Of a DNA stretch of 64,000 nt, positions 24,570-31,919 are shown piece after piece. Each line of letters starts with the position of its first letter. Position 1 is the first letter of the stretch. The position numbers were made by a program, and so were the translations under genes. A model generated the notes under the pieces. That model ran no database searches, was not told the origin of the DNA, and saw nothing but the letters and a program-made list of their open reading frames with translations. Source of the DNA: JAUPVL01 sp964481235 (GTDB taxonomy: Bacteria; Patescibacteriota; Saccharimonadia; CAILAD01; BJGX01); contig CAYZYH010000004.1 of the NCBI GenBank assembly GCA_964481235.1, positions 1-64,000 of the forward strand, written 5' to 3'.

Positions 24570-25097
24570 ATGAAAAACATTCACTATAACAATCAGACGG
24601 GCTACACCATAATAGAAATGCTTCTATATATTGCGGTATTTTCACTGATTATTGGCTCAATACTCGCTGTGGCCATCTCAATTACTAATCAACGTATTCA
24701 AAACCAAGTCAATCAAGAAGTTGACGCTCAAGGACGTCTAGTGATGTCTAGTATCACCCAGAGCCTTCGTAATGCTAGTACTATAAACACTCCTTCGGTA
24801 GGAAATTCATCAGCGAGTTTGTCGCTAAATACTACTACAGCCGCAAATAATCCGACAGTATATGATAGCGTGATCGACCAAAATGTAAACAAGGTGCGCA
24901 TCAAGGTGGGTAGTGCAAGCGCTGAATTCTTAACTAGCTCTAGGGTGAGTGTTAGTAACTTGAGCTTCACCAATAGAGCTATCTCTGGCGGTAGAGACTC
25001 AATAGAGATAAGTTTTACTCTCAATTACTATAATCCTAGTAATAAATCTACATTACAGTATCAGAAAAATTTTTATGGAGTATCAACACTAAGATGA
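24570..25097 (+). CDS. Minor prepilin (PilW-like)
   Basis: A 175-residue prepilin with GYTIIEMLLYIAVFSLIIG near residue 11, giving the Gly cleavage site and the +5 Glu. The rest is a beta-rich head with many Ser, Thr and Asn. It overlaps the next gene by 4 nt, in a run of pseudopilins. Confidence 0.8.
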   Translation: MKNIHYNNQTGYTIIEMLLYIAVFSLIIGSILAVAISITNQRIQNQVNQEVDAQGRLVMSSITQSLRNASTINTPSVGNSSASLSLNTTTAANNPTVYDSVIDQNVNKVRIKVGSASAEFLTSSRVSVSNLSFTNRAISGGRDSIEISFTLNYYNPSNKSTLQYQKNFYGVSTLR

Positions 25098-25519
25098 ATA
25101 CACTATATACAAATCAACAATCAGGCTATATTACTCTAATAACAGTAATTGCCATAGCTGCAATTGGCTCACTTGTGGGCTTGCTACTGCTTTTTTCTGG
25201 CGTAACATCTAGCAAAACTAGCCTGAGTATTCAGCAATCTGCTCAAGCAAAGGCCGGAGCTGACGGTTGTGCAGAACTTGCCTTAGCTGCAATACAGGCA
25301 AACATTGTGCTTACTACACCGTCTAGTGCCAACTACACAATAGATGCTACAAACAAGACCACCTGCACCTACACCATCACCGGTACTAGCCCCAATTATG
25401 TGATAGATGCCGTAGGTGTTGCCGACGCTAGCGGCAAAAACATCAAAAAACGCGCCAATATTACATTAAATAGGGTTGGGCCAACTCTAAATATCTACAG
25501 TTGGCAAGAAATTCCTTGA
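25094..25519 (+). CDS. Minor pilin-like protein (PilX-like)
   Basis: A 141-residue protein with an N-terminal hydrophobic helix after GYITLITVIAIAAIGSLVG. The +5 position is Ile rather than Glu, as in GspK/PilX-type pilins. Two Cys near 55 and 92 could form a disulfide. It is coupled to the previous gene by an ATGA overlap and completes a four-member minor pilin set. Confidence 0.7.
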   Translation: MNTLYTNQQSGYITLITVIAIAAIGSLVGLLLLFSGVTSSKTSLSIQQSAQAKAGADGCAELALAAIQANIVLTTPSSANYTIDATNKTTCTYTITGTSPNYVIDAVGVADASGKNIKKRANITLNRVGPTLNIYSWQEIP

Positions 25520-25574
25520 CAAAAAATCTATAAAAAAGCCTATTGCAAAATAAGCATAAGTACTTTAATATGAT
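25516..25574 (+). promoter_or_regulatory. Promoter region of the major pilin gene
   Basis: A consensus TTGACA (25516-25521) overlaps the stop of the previous gene, and TATGAT (25569-25574) lies nearer the gene. Their spacing does not form one ideal promoter, so more than one may exist. AAGAGG (25597-25602) is a clear Shine-Dalgarno for the ATG at 25613. Confidence 0.45.
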
Positions 25575-25612
25575 AGTAAGTAAAAATTACTAAAGAAAGA
25601 GGTTAAAAAAAG

Positions 25613-26071
25613 ATGTTCAAATTATTAAAAAGTAAAAAAGGATTTACCTTGATTGAAGTTTTGCTAGTTGTTGCAATTATCGCAATTCTTGCCGGTATTG
25701 TTATACTAGCGGTTAACCCTGCCAAGCAGTTGGCCGATACTCGTAACGCCCAGCGTAGAGCCGATGTAAATACTATTATTAATGCAGCTTATCAGTACTC
25801 TATTGATAACAATGGTAACTTACCATCAAGCATTCTGGTAGCTGGTACAGCCCCAGCGAACGATATTTGTGTAACTGGCGGAACTTGCACTGGCCTAACC
25901 GACCTGAGTGTTCTTACAGCAAATGGTAAATATTTAGTATCTATACCAAAAGATCCGAGCACTGCTACAGCTAATGACACAAAATATACTATTGTAAAAG
26001 ATGCTAACAATAGACTAGTTGTTTCTGCTCCAGACGCAGAACAAGGTGCCACAATTTCAGTAACTCGTTAG
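25613..26071 (+). CDS. pilA: Major type IV prepilin
   Basis: A 152-residue prepilin with a short leader MFKLLKSKKG and the processed helix FTLIEVLLVVAIIAILAGIVILAV. The segment NPAKQLADTRNAQRRADVNTI and a C-terminal loop with a Cys pair in CVTGGTCTG follow Gram-positive-like major pilins. Its own promoter, strong RBS and terminator fit high expression. Confidence 0.9.
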   Translation: MFKLLKSKKGFTLIEVLLVVAIIAILAGIVILAVNPAKQLADTRNAQRRADVNTIINAAYQYSIDNNGNLPSSILVAGTAPANDICVTGGTCTGLTDLSVLTANGKYLVSIPKDPSTATANDTKYTIVKDANNRLVVSAPDAEQGATISVTR

Positions 26072-26094
26072 TTATTCAGTATCCAACTACCAAC

Positions 26095-26122
26095 AAAAGA
26101 GCCCCTCTAAGGGGCTCTTTTG
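26095..26122 (+). terminator. Terminator after pilA
   Basis: AAAAGAGCCCC (26095-26105) pairs with GGGGCTCTTTT (26111-26121), a strong stem with a T tract. Confidence 0.92.
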
Positions 26123-26162
26123 TTGCTTATTTAGCTTGATTTTGTCATAATCAAAAGTACTT

Positions 26163-26861
26163 ATGCCAGAACGTTATACACTATCTAATAGAACAGACGA
26201 TAAAACCAAAGATAATGCCCCCAAAGAGAAAGGCGTTAAAAATAGCACACCTAAACTACCGAGTATTCCACCTATATATTGGCTTATTTTGACTATAATT
26301 GTGGTGGTGGTAACAAATATTGCAACCTATTTTATCGTAACATCTATCTATAACAAACGACTAAGTGATGCCGATAGTAAAACCAAAGATCTACAAACTA
26401 AGCTTAGTCAGGCTGAAGAAAAGAATAATAACCTCATAGGTAAAAATAATAAGAACCCCGGCTCAACCGACAGCAGTGTGTCTGAGGAAACTCGTAAAAA
26501 AATTCAAGCCCTGATAGACAGTAAGAAATATCAAGACATTACTGCATTACTTGGCGAAAACACCACAGTGGTAGTAGCAGGCTCTAGCACGTCACAACAG
26601 ACTAGACAACAAGTTCTTGATTCGCTTGGCTATTTAAATAGTTCAACTGGTAGTTGGAACTGGAACTTAACTGCCAACCAGCTCCAACAGCTACAACAAG
26701 GTAACAATGCACAATACTTTGGCGACAATGCTATTGTAGGACAATCATCTGACGGTTATATAGTGGCTATTGTAATTAATGACAGCGGTCAGGTGAGCTC
26801 GGTATTTATGAGTCCGAACGCACAAGATGCTGGCGTTTCATCAACTCCAGACAGTGAGTAG
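26163..26861 (+). CDS. Membrane-anchored coiled-coil hypothetical protein
   Basis: A 232-residue protein: charged N-terminus (1-35), one membrane helix (about 38-62), a coiled-coil (about 65-95) and an outside domain from about 110. The latter includes SSVSEETRKKIQALIDSKKYQDI and a beta part near GDNAIVGQSSDGYIVAIVIND. No family is recognised. It lies just after the pilus genes but has its own start region. Confidence 0.6.
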   Translation: MPERYTLSNRTDDKTKDNAPKEKGVKNSTPKLPSIPPIYWLILTIIVVVVTNIATYFIVTSIYNKRLSDADSKTKDLQTKLSQAEEKNNNLIGKNNKNPGSTDSSVSEETRKKIQALIDSKKYQDITALLGENTTVVVAGSSTSQQTRQQVLDSLGYLNSSTGSWNWNLTANQLQQLQQGNNAQYFGDNAIVGQSSDGYIVAIVINDSGQVSSVFMSPNAQDAGVSSTPDSE

Positions 26862-26901
26862 AGGTGTTTCGCAAAAATAGCAAATGGGTTAATATAGATA
26901 A

Positions 26902-27240
26902 ATGAGTAAGAGTTATAAGCAACAAACTCTCGATGAATACAAAGGCGTGATTCAGCAGTTTAGAATGGCTGGTGTTACAGCAATTACACTACTTAGTGTG
27001 GGGGCAGTATTTTTTCATTATGTTCAAAAGCTAAGTTGGCTAGATGCTTTTTATTTCTGTACAATATCGCTCGCTACTATAGGCTATGGCGATATTACAC
27101 CTACTACGCCCGCGGGCAAGATTTTTATTATGTTTTACGTGGTAATAGGTATTGGTATAATTGCTACCTTTGCAAATCTAGTTGTTAGACGAGCGGTCTT
27201 AAAACGTGAAATAAGAAGAATAAACTCAGATAAAGAATAA
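26902..27240 (+). CDS. Small two-helix potassium channel
   Basis: A 112-residue protein with two membrane helices (about 22-40 and 78-100) and a pore loop with the filter TIGYGD in SLATIGYGDITPTTPAGK. This is a minimal KcsA-like channel subunit expected to form tetramers. It has no RCK domain, while the RCK protein at 4292 lacks a filter. A TAATAT box lies 6 nt before the ATG. Confidence 0.88.
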   Translation: MSKSYKQQTLDEYKGVIQQFRMAGVTAITLLSVGAVFFHYVQKLSWLDAFYFCTISLATIGYGDITPTTPAGKIFIMFYVVIGIGIIATFANLVVRRAVLKREIRRINSDKE

Positions 27241-27252
27241 TAAGGATAAAAT

Positions 27253-27618
27253 ATGGCTCAAAAAAATGATACTACATTAACATTTATTAAAATTGGCAGA
27301 GTGATAACTTATATTGTTTATGGTTTCACTATGATTGCAATTGTTTCTTTAACATTTGGATTTTTCTTACTTCTATTTTCGGCCAACCCAACCACACCTT
27401 TCGTACAGTTTGTATACAAAATAGCCAATGAATTTTTACAACCATTTAGGGGTATTTTTCCTACCCACCCCGTAGGAGAAACTGGTTACTTTAGTGCAAG
27501 TGCATTGTTTGCGATTATTTTTTATCTATTATTTGCTACAGGCGTAAGCGCCCTAGTAAGTTATTTAAATTTAAAAATGGCAACTCACGAGAGAGAATTA
27601 AAAAAAATCATCAAGTAG
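27253..27618 (+). CDS. YggT-family membrane protein
   Basis: A 121-residue protein with two hydrophobic segments (about 15-42 and 75-105). Between them, FVYKIANEFLQPFRGIFP matches the YggT core. Family members are small inner-membrane proteins with poorly defined roles in osmotic or envelope functions. It starts 12 nt after the channel gene. Confidence 0.65.
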   Translation: MAQKNDTTLTFIKIGRVITYIVYGFTMIAIVSLTFGFFLLLFSANPTTPFVQFVYKIANEFLQPFRGIFPTHPVGETGYFSASALFAIIFYLLFATGVSALVSYLNLKMATHERELKKIIK

Positions 27619-27621
27619 TTT

Positions 27622-27650
27622 TTGTATAAACCACTTTGGTTAGCTATAAT
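27622..27650 (+). promoter_or_regulatory. Promoter of the MFS exporter, predicted leaderless
   Basis: TTGTAT (27622-27627), a 17-nt spacer and TATAAT (27645-27650) form a good promoter. The -10 ends 8 nt before the ATG at 27659. Confidence 0.65.
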
Positions 27651-27658
27651 AAAAAATT

Positions 27659-29272
27659 ATGACAAAGATAGAGAAACAAATTCTCATATTGCTGGCAATG
27701 GCACAGCTAATACTTACCCTAGATACCACCGTAATGAATGTATCTATTTCTACTTTGGTAGTAGATTTGAATACCACGATAAGTGGCGTACAAAGTGCAA
27801 TAACATTTTACACTCTAGTAATGGCCGCCTTTATGATTGCTGGTGCCAAGGTGGGCGATATAATAGGTCGCAAAAAAGCTTTTGTAATTGGGCTTTGTAT
27901 ATATGGTACGGGGTCGGCAATGACTGCGCTGGCACCCAACATAACTGTTTTAAAAATAGGTTGGTCACTGCTAGAGGGTTTGGGTGCTGCCCTTATAATT
28001 CCTGCAATGATATCACTTATTGCTAGTAATTTTGGTGCTGGAACGCGTAGGGTAAAGGCCTATGGTGCTGTGGCCGCAATGGGCGCGGTAGGCGCTGGCA
28101 TTGGCCCATTAATAGGTGGTTTTTTGACAACTTACGCAAGTTGGCGTTATGCTTTTGCGGCCGAAGTAGTAGTGGTTATATATATTCTTTTAAGAAAAGG
28201 TATTATAGTAGACTCAAAACTCGATAAGGTAAAACCAAAACTTGACTGGCTAGGTGTTGGATTAATAGCTGCAGGGATGGTTTTGGTTGTGCAAGGTATA
28301 TTATATGCAAGCACTTACGGGTTGTTGCGCGCTCGACAAGATTTTACAATAAACGGGCAGGTAGTTATTAATGCCGGTGGCATTTCTCCCACGATCTGTT
28401 TAATACTATTGGGCATAATTACCCTTGGATTGTTTGTGTTGTGGGAAAGACATCGTGAAAATAAGAAACTATTTCCATTGATCCATCTAGAGCTATTTAA
28501 AAATAGCGTTGTAAATGCTGGTAACGGTTCTATATTTGCCACTCAGTTTTTGCTTGGTGGCACAATGTATGCCCTAGCACTGTTTTTACAGGTAGAATTG
28601 GGTTATGATGCTTTGAAAACAGGTGTAACAATGCTACCACTTTCTCTAATGATTCTAGTGTTGGCAAGCCGGGGATCAGTAATGTCTACAAAGTTTGCAC
28701 CCCGCAAAATAGTGCAAGTAGGCTTTGTATTGGTTTTAATGGGTGCAATTTTACTCGGTATAAGAGCCGGCTCAGCAGATAGCGGCTGGGCACTAGTACC
28801 CTCATTAGCTTTCATTGGTTCTGGACTAGGCATAATATTTTCACAATTACAAAACCTAGTACAAAGCGCAGTTACTACCAAGGACTCGGCCGAGGCATCG
28901 GGGTTGTTTGCGACTTTTCAGAATCTAGGAATGAGTTTTGGTACTGCTATTAGCGGGGTTTTGTTGGTGGGTACACTACTCATCGCTAGTACCAACGCGA
29001 TCGACCAAAACACTACACTTAATAATGCTCAAAAAGATCAGCTTAAGTCTGCTTACTCTACACAAGCCCAGATAGTGAGCAATACTCAAATAGAAGCTGT
29101 GACCGCCAACCAGCCGGCCGAGGTATCTCAGGCGGTGGTAGAAATTAATGCGCAGGCTCGACAAAAAGCCTTAAGTTCTACCTTTATATTACTAGCAGTT
29201 CTAAGTGGCCTTGGCTTGCTTGCAACAATTAAGTTACCAGCAAACAAACCAGGGCCAAAAGCCCTCGGTTAG
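27659..29272 (+). CDS. DHA2-type major facilitator exporter
   Basis: A 537-residue protein with about 14 membrane helices, the size of DHA2 (EmrB/QacA) drug:H+ antiporters. It has the helix-1 motif LDTTVMNVSISTL and the loop 2-3 motif GDIIGRKKAF. The family exports hydrophobic compounds, and its substrate here is unknown. A polar region near 440-490 precedes the last helix. Confidence 0.88.
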   Translation: MTKIEKQILILLAMAQLILTLDTTVMNVSISTLVVDLNTTISGVQSAITFYTLVMAAFMIAGAKVGDIIGRKKAFVIGLCIYGTGSAMTALAPNITVLKIGWSLLEGLGAALIIPAMISLIASNFGAGTRRVKAYGAVAAMGAVGAGIGPLIGGFLTTYASWRYAFAAEVVVVIYILLRKGIIVDSKLDKVKPKLDWLGVGLIAAGMVLVVQGILYASTYGLLRARQDFTINGQVVINAGGISPTICLILLGIITLGLFVLWERHRENKKLFPLIHLELFKNSVVNAGNGSIFATQFLLGGTMYALALFLQVELGYDALKTGVTMLPLSLMILVLASRGSVMSTKFAPRKIVQVGFVLVLMGAILLGIRAGSADSGWALVPSLAFIGSGLGIIFSQLQNLVQSAVTTKDSAEASGLFATFQNLGMSFGTAISGVLLVGTLLIASTNAIDQNTTLNNAQKDQLKSAYSTQAQIVSNTQIEAVTANQPAEVSQAVVEINAQARQKALSSTFILLAVLSGLGLLATIKLPANKPGPKALG

Positions 29273-29317
29273 ATTGGCGTGATATAATATATATACAAAT
29301 AAGAAAAAGGAGTTAAT

Positions 29318-29737
29318 ATGCACGGACCTATTGATTATATTGTTGTTAAATTTAAAGATAACAACTTTAGCGGAGAAATATTAGACGAGCTTTCTAAGGT
29401 TGTTAAAAATGGAACCATAGCAGTCTTAGATCTTGCCCTAGTAACAAAAAATAAAAGTGGCGAGGTAGCATCTATAGAGTTGAGTGACATGAAAGATGCA
29501 AACATCGTAAATTTCGCCAAAGCTAACGGGGTTGAATCTGGCTTAATTACTACCGACGATATAAATGAAATAGGTGATATTATAGACAATAATAGTTCTG
29601 TTGGCCTACTTGTAATTGAACAGCTTTGGGCGAAAGGTTTAAAACAAGCTATTATTAATGCAAATGGCGAGTTGATTGCTGAAGGTCGCATTCATCCAGA
29701 TGCAGCCGACGAGCTAGATAAGAAAGGAGATAAATAA
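29318..29737 (+). CDS. DUF6325-like protein
   Basis: A 139-residue soluble protein: HGPIDYIVVKFKDNNFSGEI, then GTIAVLDLALVTKNKSGEV, and a C-terminal helix VIEQLWAKGLKQAI. This matches my recollection of the DUF6325 family, common in actinobacteria, where it also sits next to a SHOCT protein. The function is unknown. AAGGAG precedes the ATG, and the next gene overlaps by 1 nt. Confidence 0.6.
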   Translation: MHGPIDYIVVKFKDNNFSGEILDELSKVVKNGTIAVLDLALVTKNKSGEVASIELSDMKDANIVNFAKANGVESGLITTDDINEIGDIIDNNSSVGLLVIEQLWAKGLKQAIINANGELIAEGRIHPDAADELDKKGDK

Positions 29738-29988
29738 TGCCAGGATTACTTAGAGGAATGGCCAGAACTGCCGTTATAGCTGGAACAGCTACTGCAGTAT
29801 CAAACAACGTTAGTCGCAGGCAAGCTAATAGATGGGCTAATGAAGAACCGCAACAAGAATCGCAGTCTGCTACGGTAGATAGTAGCGATCAGATACAGCA
29901 GTTAGAAAAACTAGGCCAATTGCACGATAGCGGAGTACTAACAGACGAAGAATTTGCTGCAAAAAAAGCACAGATTTTGGGTCTATAG
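29737..29988 (+). CDS. SHOCT-domain protein
   Basis: An 83-residue protein. The N-terminus (about 1-30) may associate with the membrane, a polar Gln-rich linker follows, and the C-terminus is a SHOCT domain: QLEKLGQLHDSGVLTDEEFAAKKAQIL. SHOCT is a short oligomerisation module. It is coupled to the DUF6325 gene and probably works with it. Confidence 0.8.
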   Translation: MPGLLRGMARTAVIAGTATAVSNNVSRRQANRWANEEPQQESQSATVDSSDQIQQLEKLGQLHDSGVLTDEEFAAKKAQILGL

Positions 29989-30004
29989 CACTCTTATAAT
30001 TATA

Positions 30005-30036
30005 CAAAAGCAGTGCAATATAGTACTGCTTTTGTC
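30005..30036 (+). terminator. Terminator after the SHOCT gene
   Basis: CAAAAGCAGT (30005-30014) pairs with ACTGCTTTTG (30025-30034). Confidence 0.75.
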
Positions 30037-30076
30037 TTGCGTAAAAATCTAAAAAAGTCTGATTATGGGCATATTA

Positions 30077-30085
30077 TGTTATACT
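30077..30085 (+). promoter_or_regulatory. Extended -10 promoter of the ECF sigma operon
   Basis: TGT-TATACT is an extended -10 element. It ends 13 nt before the ATG at 30099, so the leader would be only about 6 nt. Confidence 0.45.
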
Positions 30086-30098
30086 AATGCGGTAAATA

Positions 30099-30689
30099 AT
30101 GACTACGCAAATACCCCAAGAACAACCTGATAATTTTGTACCGCTAGTTGCCAAAGCAAGAAGTGGTGATGAAGCAGCTTTTGAGCAATTGTATGAAGAG
30201 TATTTTTTACCTATTTATAGATATATTCTTATTAGGGTGGGCGACAGTGAAGAGACCGACGACCTAACTCAGCAGGTGTTTATAAAGTTTTACAGAAACT
30301 TACATAATTGGCAAGACAAAGGCTATCAGCCATCTGCCTACATCTTTAGTATTGCCCGAAGCGTAATTGCTGACTTCTATCGCAGTAAGGGCAGAAAAGC
30401 TGTAAAGATACAAAACTCCGAGGAAGTACTCTTGCTTCTTGAAGATAAGTCACAAAACCCCCAGAATGACGTTATAAATACCGAAGAAATAAAACAACTT
30501 TATCGTAATTTAAAAAAATTACCCAATAACTACCAAGAAGCCCTAGTTCTTCGTTATATGGAGAATTTATCTAGTGCAGAGATAGCTATGATAATAGGAA
30601 AAAGCGATGTAGCCACCCGTAAGTTGCTATCTAGAGCTACAATGGCGCTATCAGAGGTTTCAAAACAGGAAGATAGAAAAAATGAATAA
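30099..30689 (+). CDS. ECF-type RNA polymerase sigma factor
   Basis: A 196-residue sigma factor with region 2 (about 25-95, FEQLYEEYFLPIYRYIL then DDLTQQVFIKFYR) and region 4 (about 130-185, LPNNYQEALVLRYMENLSSAEIAMIIGKS). Region 3 is absent, as in group 4 sigma factors. It is coupled to a membrane protein likely to be its anti-sigma factor. It lies next to the carotenoid cluster, where ECF factors act in some other bacteria. Confidence 0.9.
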   Translation: MTTQIPQEQPDNFVPLVAKARSGDEAAFEQLYEEYFLPIYRYILIRVGDSEETDDLTQQVFIKFYRNLHNWQDKGYQPSAYIFSIARSVIADFYRSKGRKAVKIQNSEEVLLLLEDKSQNPQNDVINTEEIKQLYRNLKKLPNNYQEALVLRYMENLSSAEIAMIIGKSDVATRKLLSRATMALSEVSKQEDRKNE

Positions 30690-31149
30690 TAATAAGAGCA
30701 ACAACAGCCCCGAAGAGTATGCTAAAAAACTAAATGAGTTTAATGGTTTTTCGATTAACAAGAGACACCTTCTCAATAATACTCTTCAAAGAATAGATAG
30801 GGAAAAAGATACTCCAAGAAGTGTAGTACCAGAAACAAAAAACAACCCTATGCTCAACCAACTAAGAGCATACATTATACCTGTGGCCACTTTTATGTTG
30901 GTGGTTATATTTAGCGGAGTATTTTTCTTTAGGAATAGTAACCCCAACATCAATAGCAATATTACTAACAAACTGAGTCAATCTGCTCCAAATGGTACAA
31001 TCGAGAACACTTTTAATTCTGTTAGTGCTGATTTGGCCGATGAGAACAGTATTAATGAGCAAGCAATGAATCAAGGAGAGAATGTTGTGAAAGAGATGTC
31101 TAACGACATCAAGCAATTAGGAGATATTAGTAATGACCCAAGTCTGTAA
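30682..31149 (+). CDS. Putative membrane anti-sigma factor
   Basis: A 155-residue protein with a cytoplasmic N-terminus of about 65 residues, one membrane helix (about 68-88) and an outside tail rich in Asn and Ser. The gene overlaps the sigma gene by 8 nt, which together with the topology suggests anti-sigma. No zinc HxxxCxxC motif is present, so it is not the ZAS type. The call rests on context. Confidence 0.6.
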   Translation: MNNNKSNNSPEEYAKKLNEFNGFSINKRHLLNNTLQRIDREKDTPRSVVPETKNNPMLNQLRAYIIPVATFMLVVIFSGVFFFRNSNPNINSNITNKLSQSAPNGTIENTFNSVSADLADENSINEQAMNQGENVVKEMSNDIKQLGDISNDPSL

Positions 31150-31888
31150 ACATAATATTGTAATTATTACATTTACCACCATGCTATTTTTAACATCGAT
31201 TGTTAGTATTTTTGGTCCACAAACAACTCTGGCACAACAGAGTACTGATAATATATTTTGTAGTAGACTTAGCTCTATATCCTCAAGGCTGAATAGCCAG
31301 ATCGATCAAAAGATAACTAGTATAAATAACACCAGAGCTGATAAAGAAAAAAAACTCAATGAGATATTTTCAAAACGTGATCAAGATATATCAGACACAC
31401 AAGCCAAGTGGGACAGTAATAGACAAGAACACTATACAAAATTACTCGAGAAGTCTCAAACAGATTCTCAAAAACAAGCCATTAATGCTTTTAAAAGTAG
31501 TGTAGAAGTATCGATTGCTGAACGTCGCCAATCTGTCGATAAAGTAGTAGACACCTATTATGATAATGTTATAGGAATTATTTCTGTACGTAATAATAGC
31601 ATAGACGTAGCCATTGCCGATTATAAGAGTTCTGTAGCTACAGCGCTAGCCAAGGCCCAAGCAAGTTGTGATGCAGGTAATGATAGCGAAACCGTACGTA
31701 AAGAGTTAAAAAGCGATATTGAAGGCGCACGGAACGAGATTCAGTCTATTGCGTTTGGAGAATCTAGCATTGTCGCTACAACTAAAGCTGTACAACTAGC
31801 AGGACAAAGCACGATATCCAGAGTGATTGAGCATTTCAATTATACTATGCAACAAGCTCAAACTACCCTTAAAGAATCAATAAAATAA
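31133..31888 (+). CDS. Secreted coiled-coil protein
   Basis: A 251-residue protein with a signal peptide (hydrophobic 9-26, cleavage likely after TLAQQ or nearby) and then almost wholly helical, Lys/Gln/Ser-rich sequence predicted as coiled-coil. Cys residues near 43 and 182 may bridge. It overlaps the anti-sigma gene by 17 nt, so the three genes form one operon. It could be the sensor or target of the ECF response, which is inference. Confidence 0.6.
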   Translation: MTQVCKHNIVIITFTTMLFLTSIVSIFGPQTTLAQQSTDNIFCSRLSSISSRLNSQIDQKITSINNTRADKEKKLNEIFSKRDQDISDTQAKWDSNRQEHYTKLLEKSQTDSQKQAINAFKSSVEVSIAERRQSVDKVVDTYYDNVIGIISVRNNSIDVAIADYKSSVATALAKAQASCDAGNDSETVRKELKSDIEGARNEIQSIAFGESSIVATTKAVQLAGQSTISRVIEHFNYTMQQAQTTLKESIK

Positions 31889-31919
31889 AAAAGTGATAAA
31901 TTAATAAATAGAAGTATTT

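Noticed and set aside
27622..28026. Frame of 134 codons overlapping the exporter start
   Set aside because: Its Cys-, Asn- and Tyr-rich composition is typical of a frame-shifted shadow, and it lies within the clear DHA2 exporter frame.
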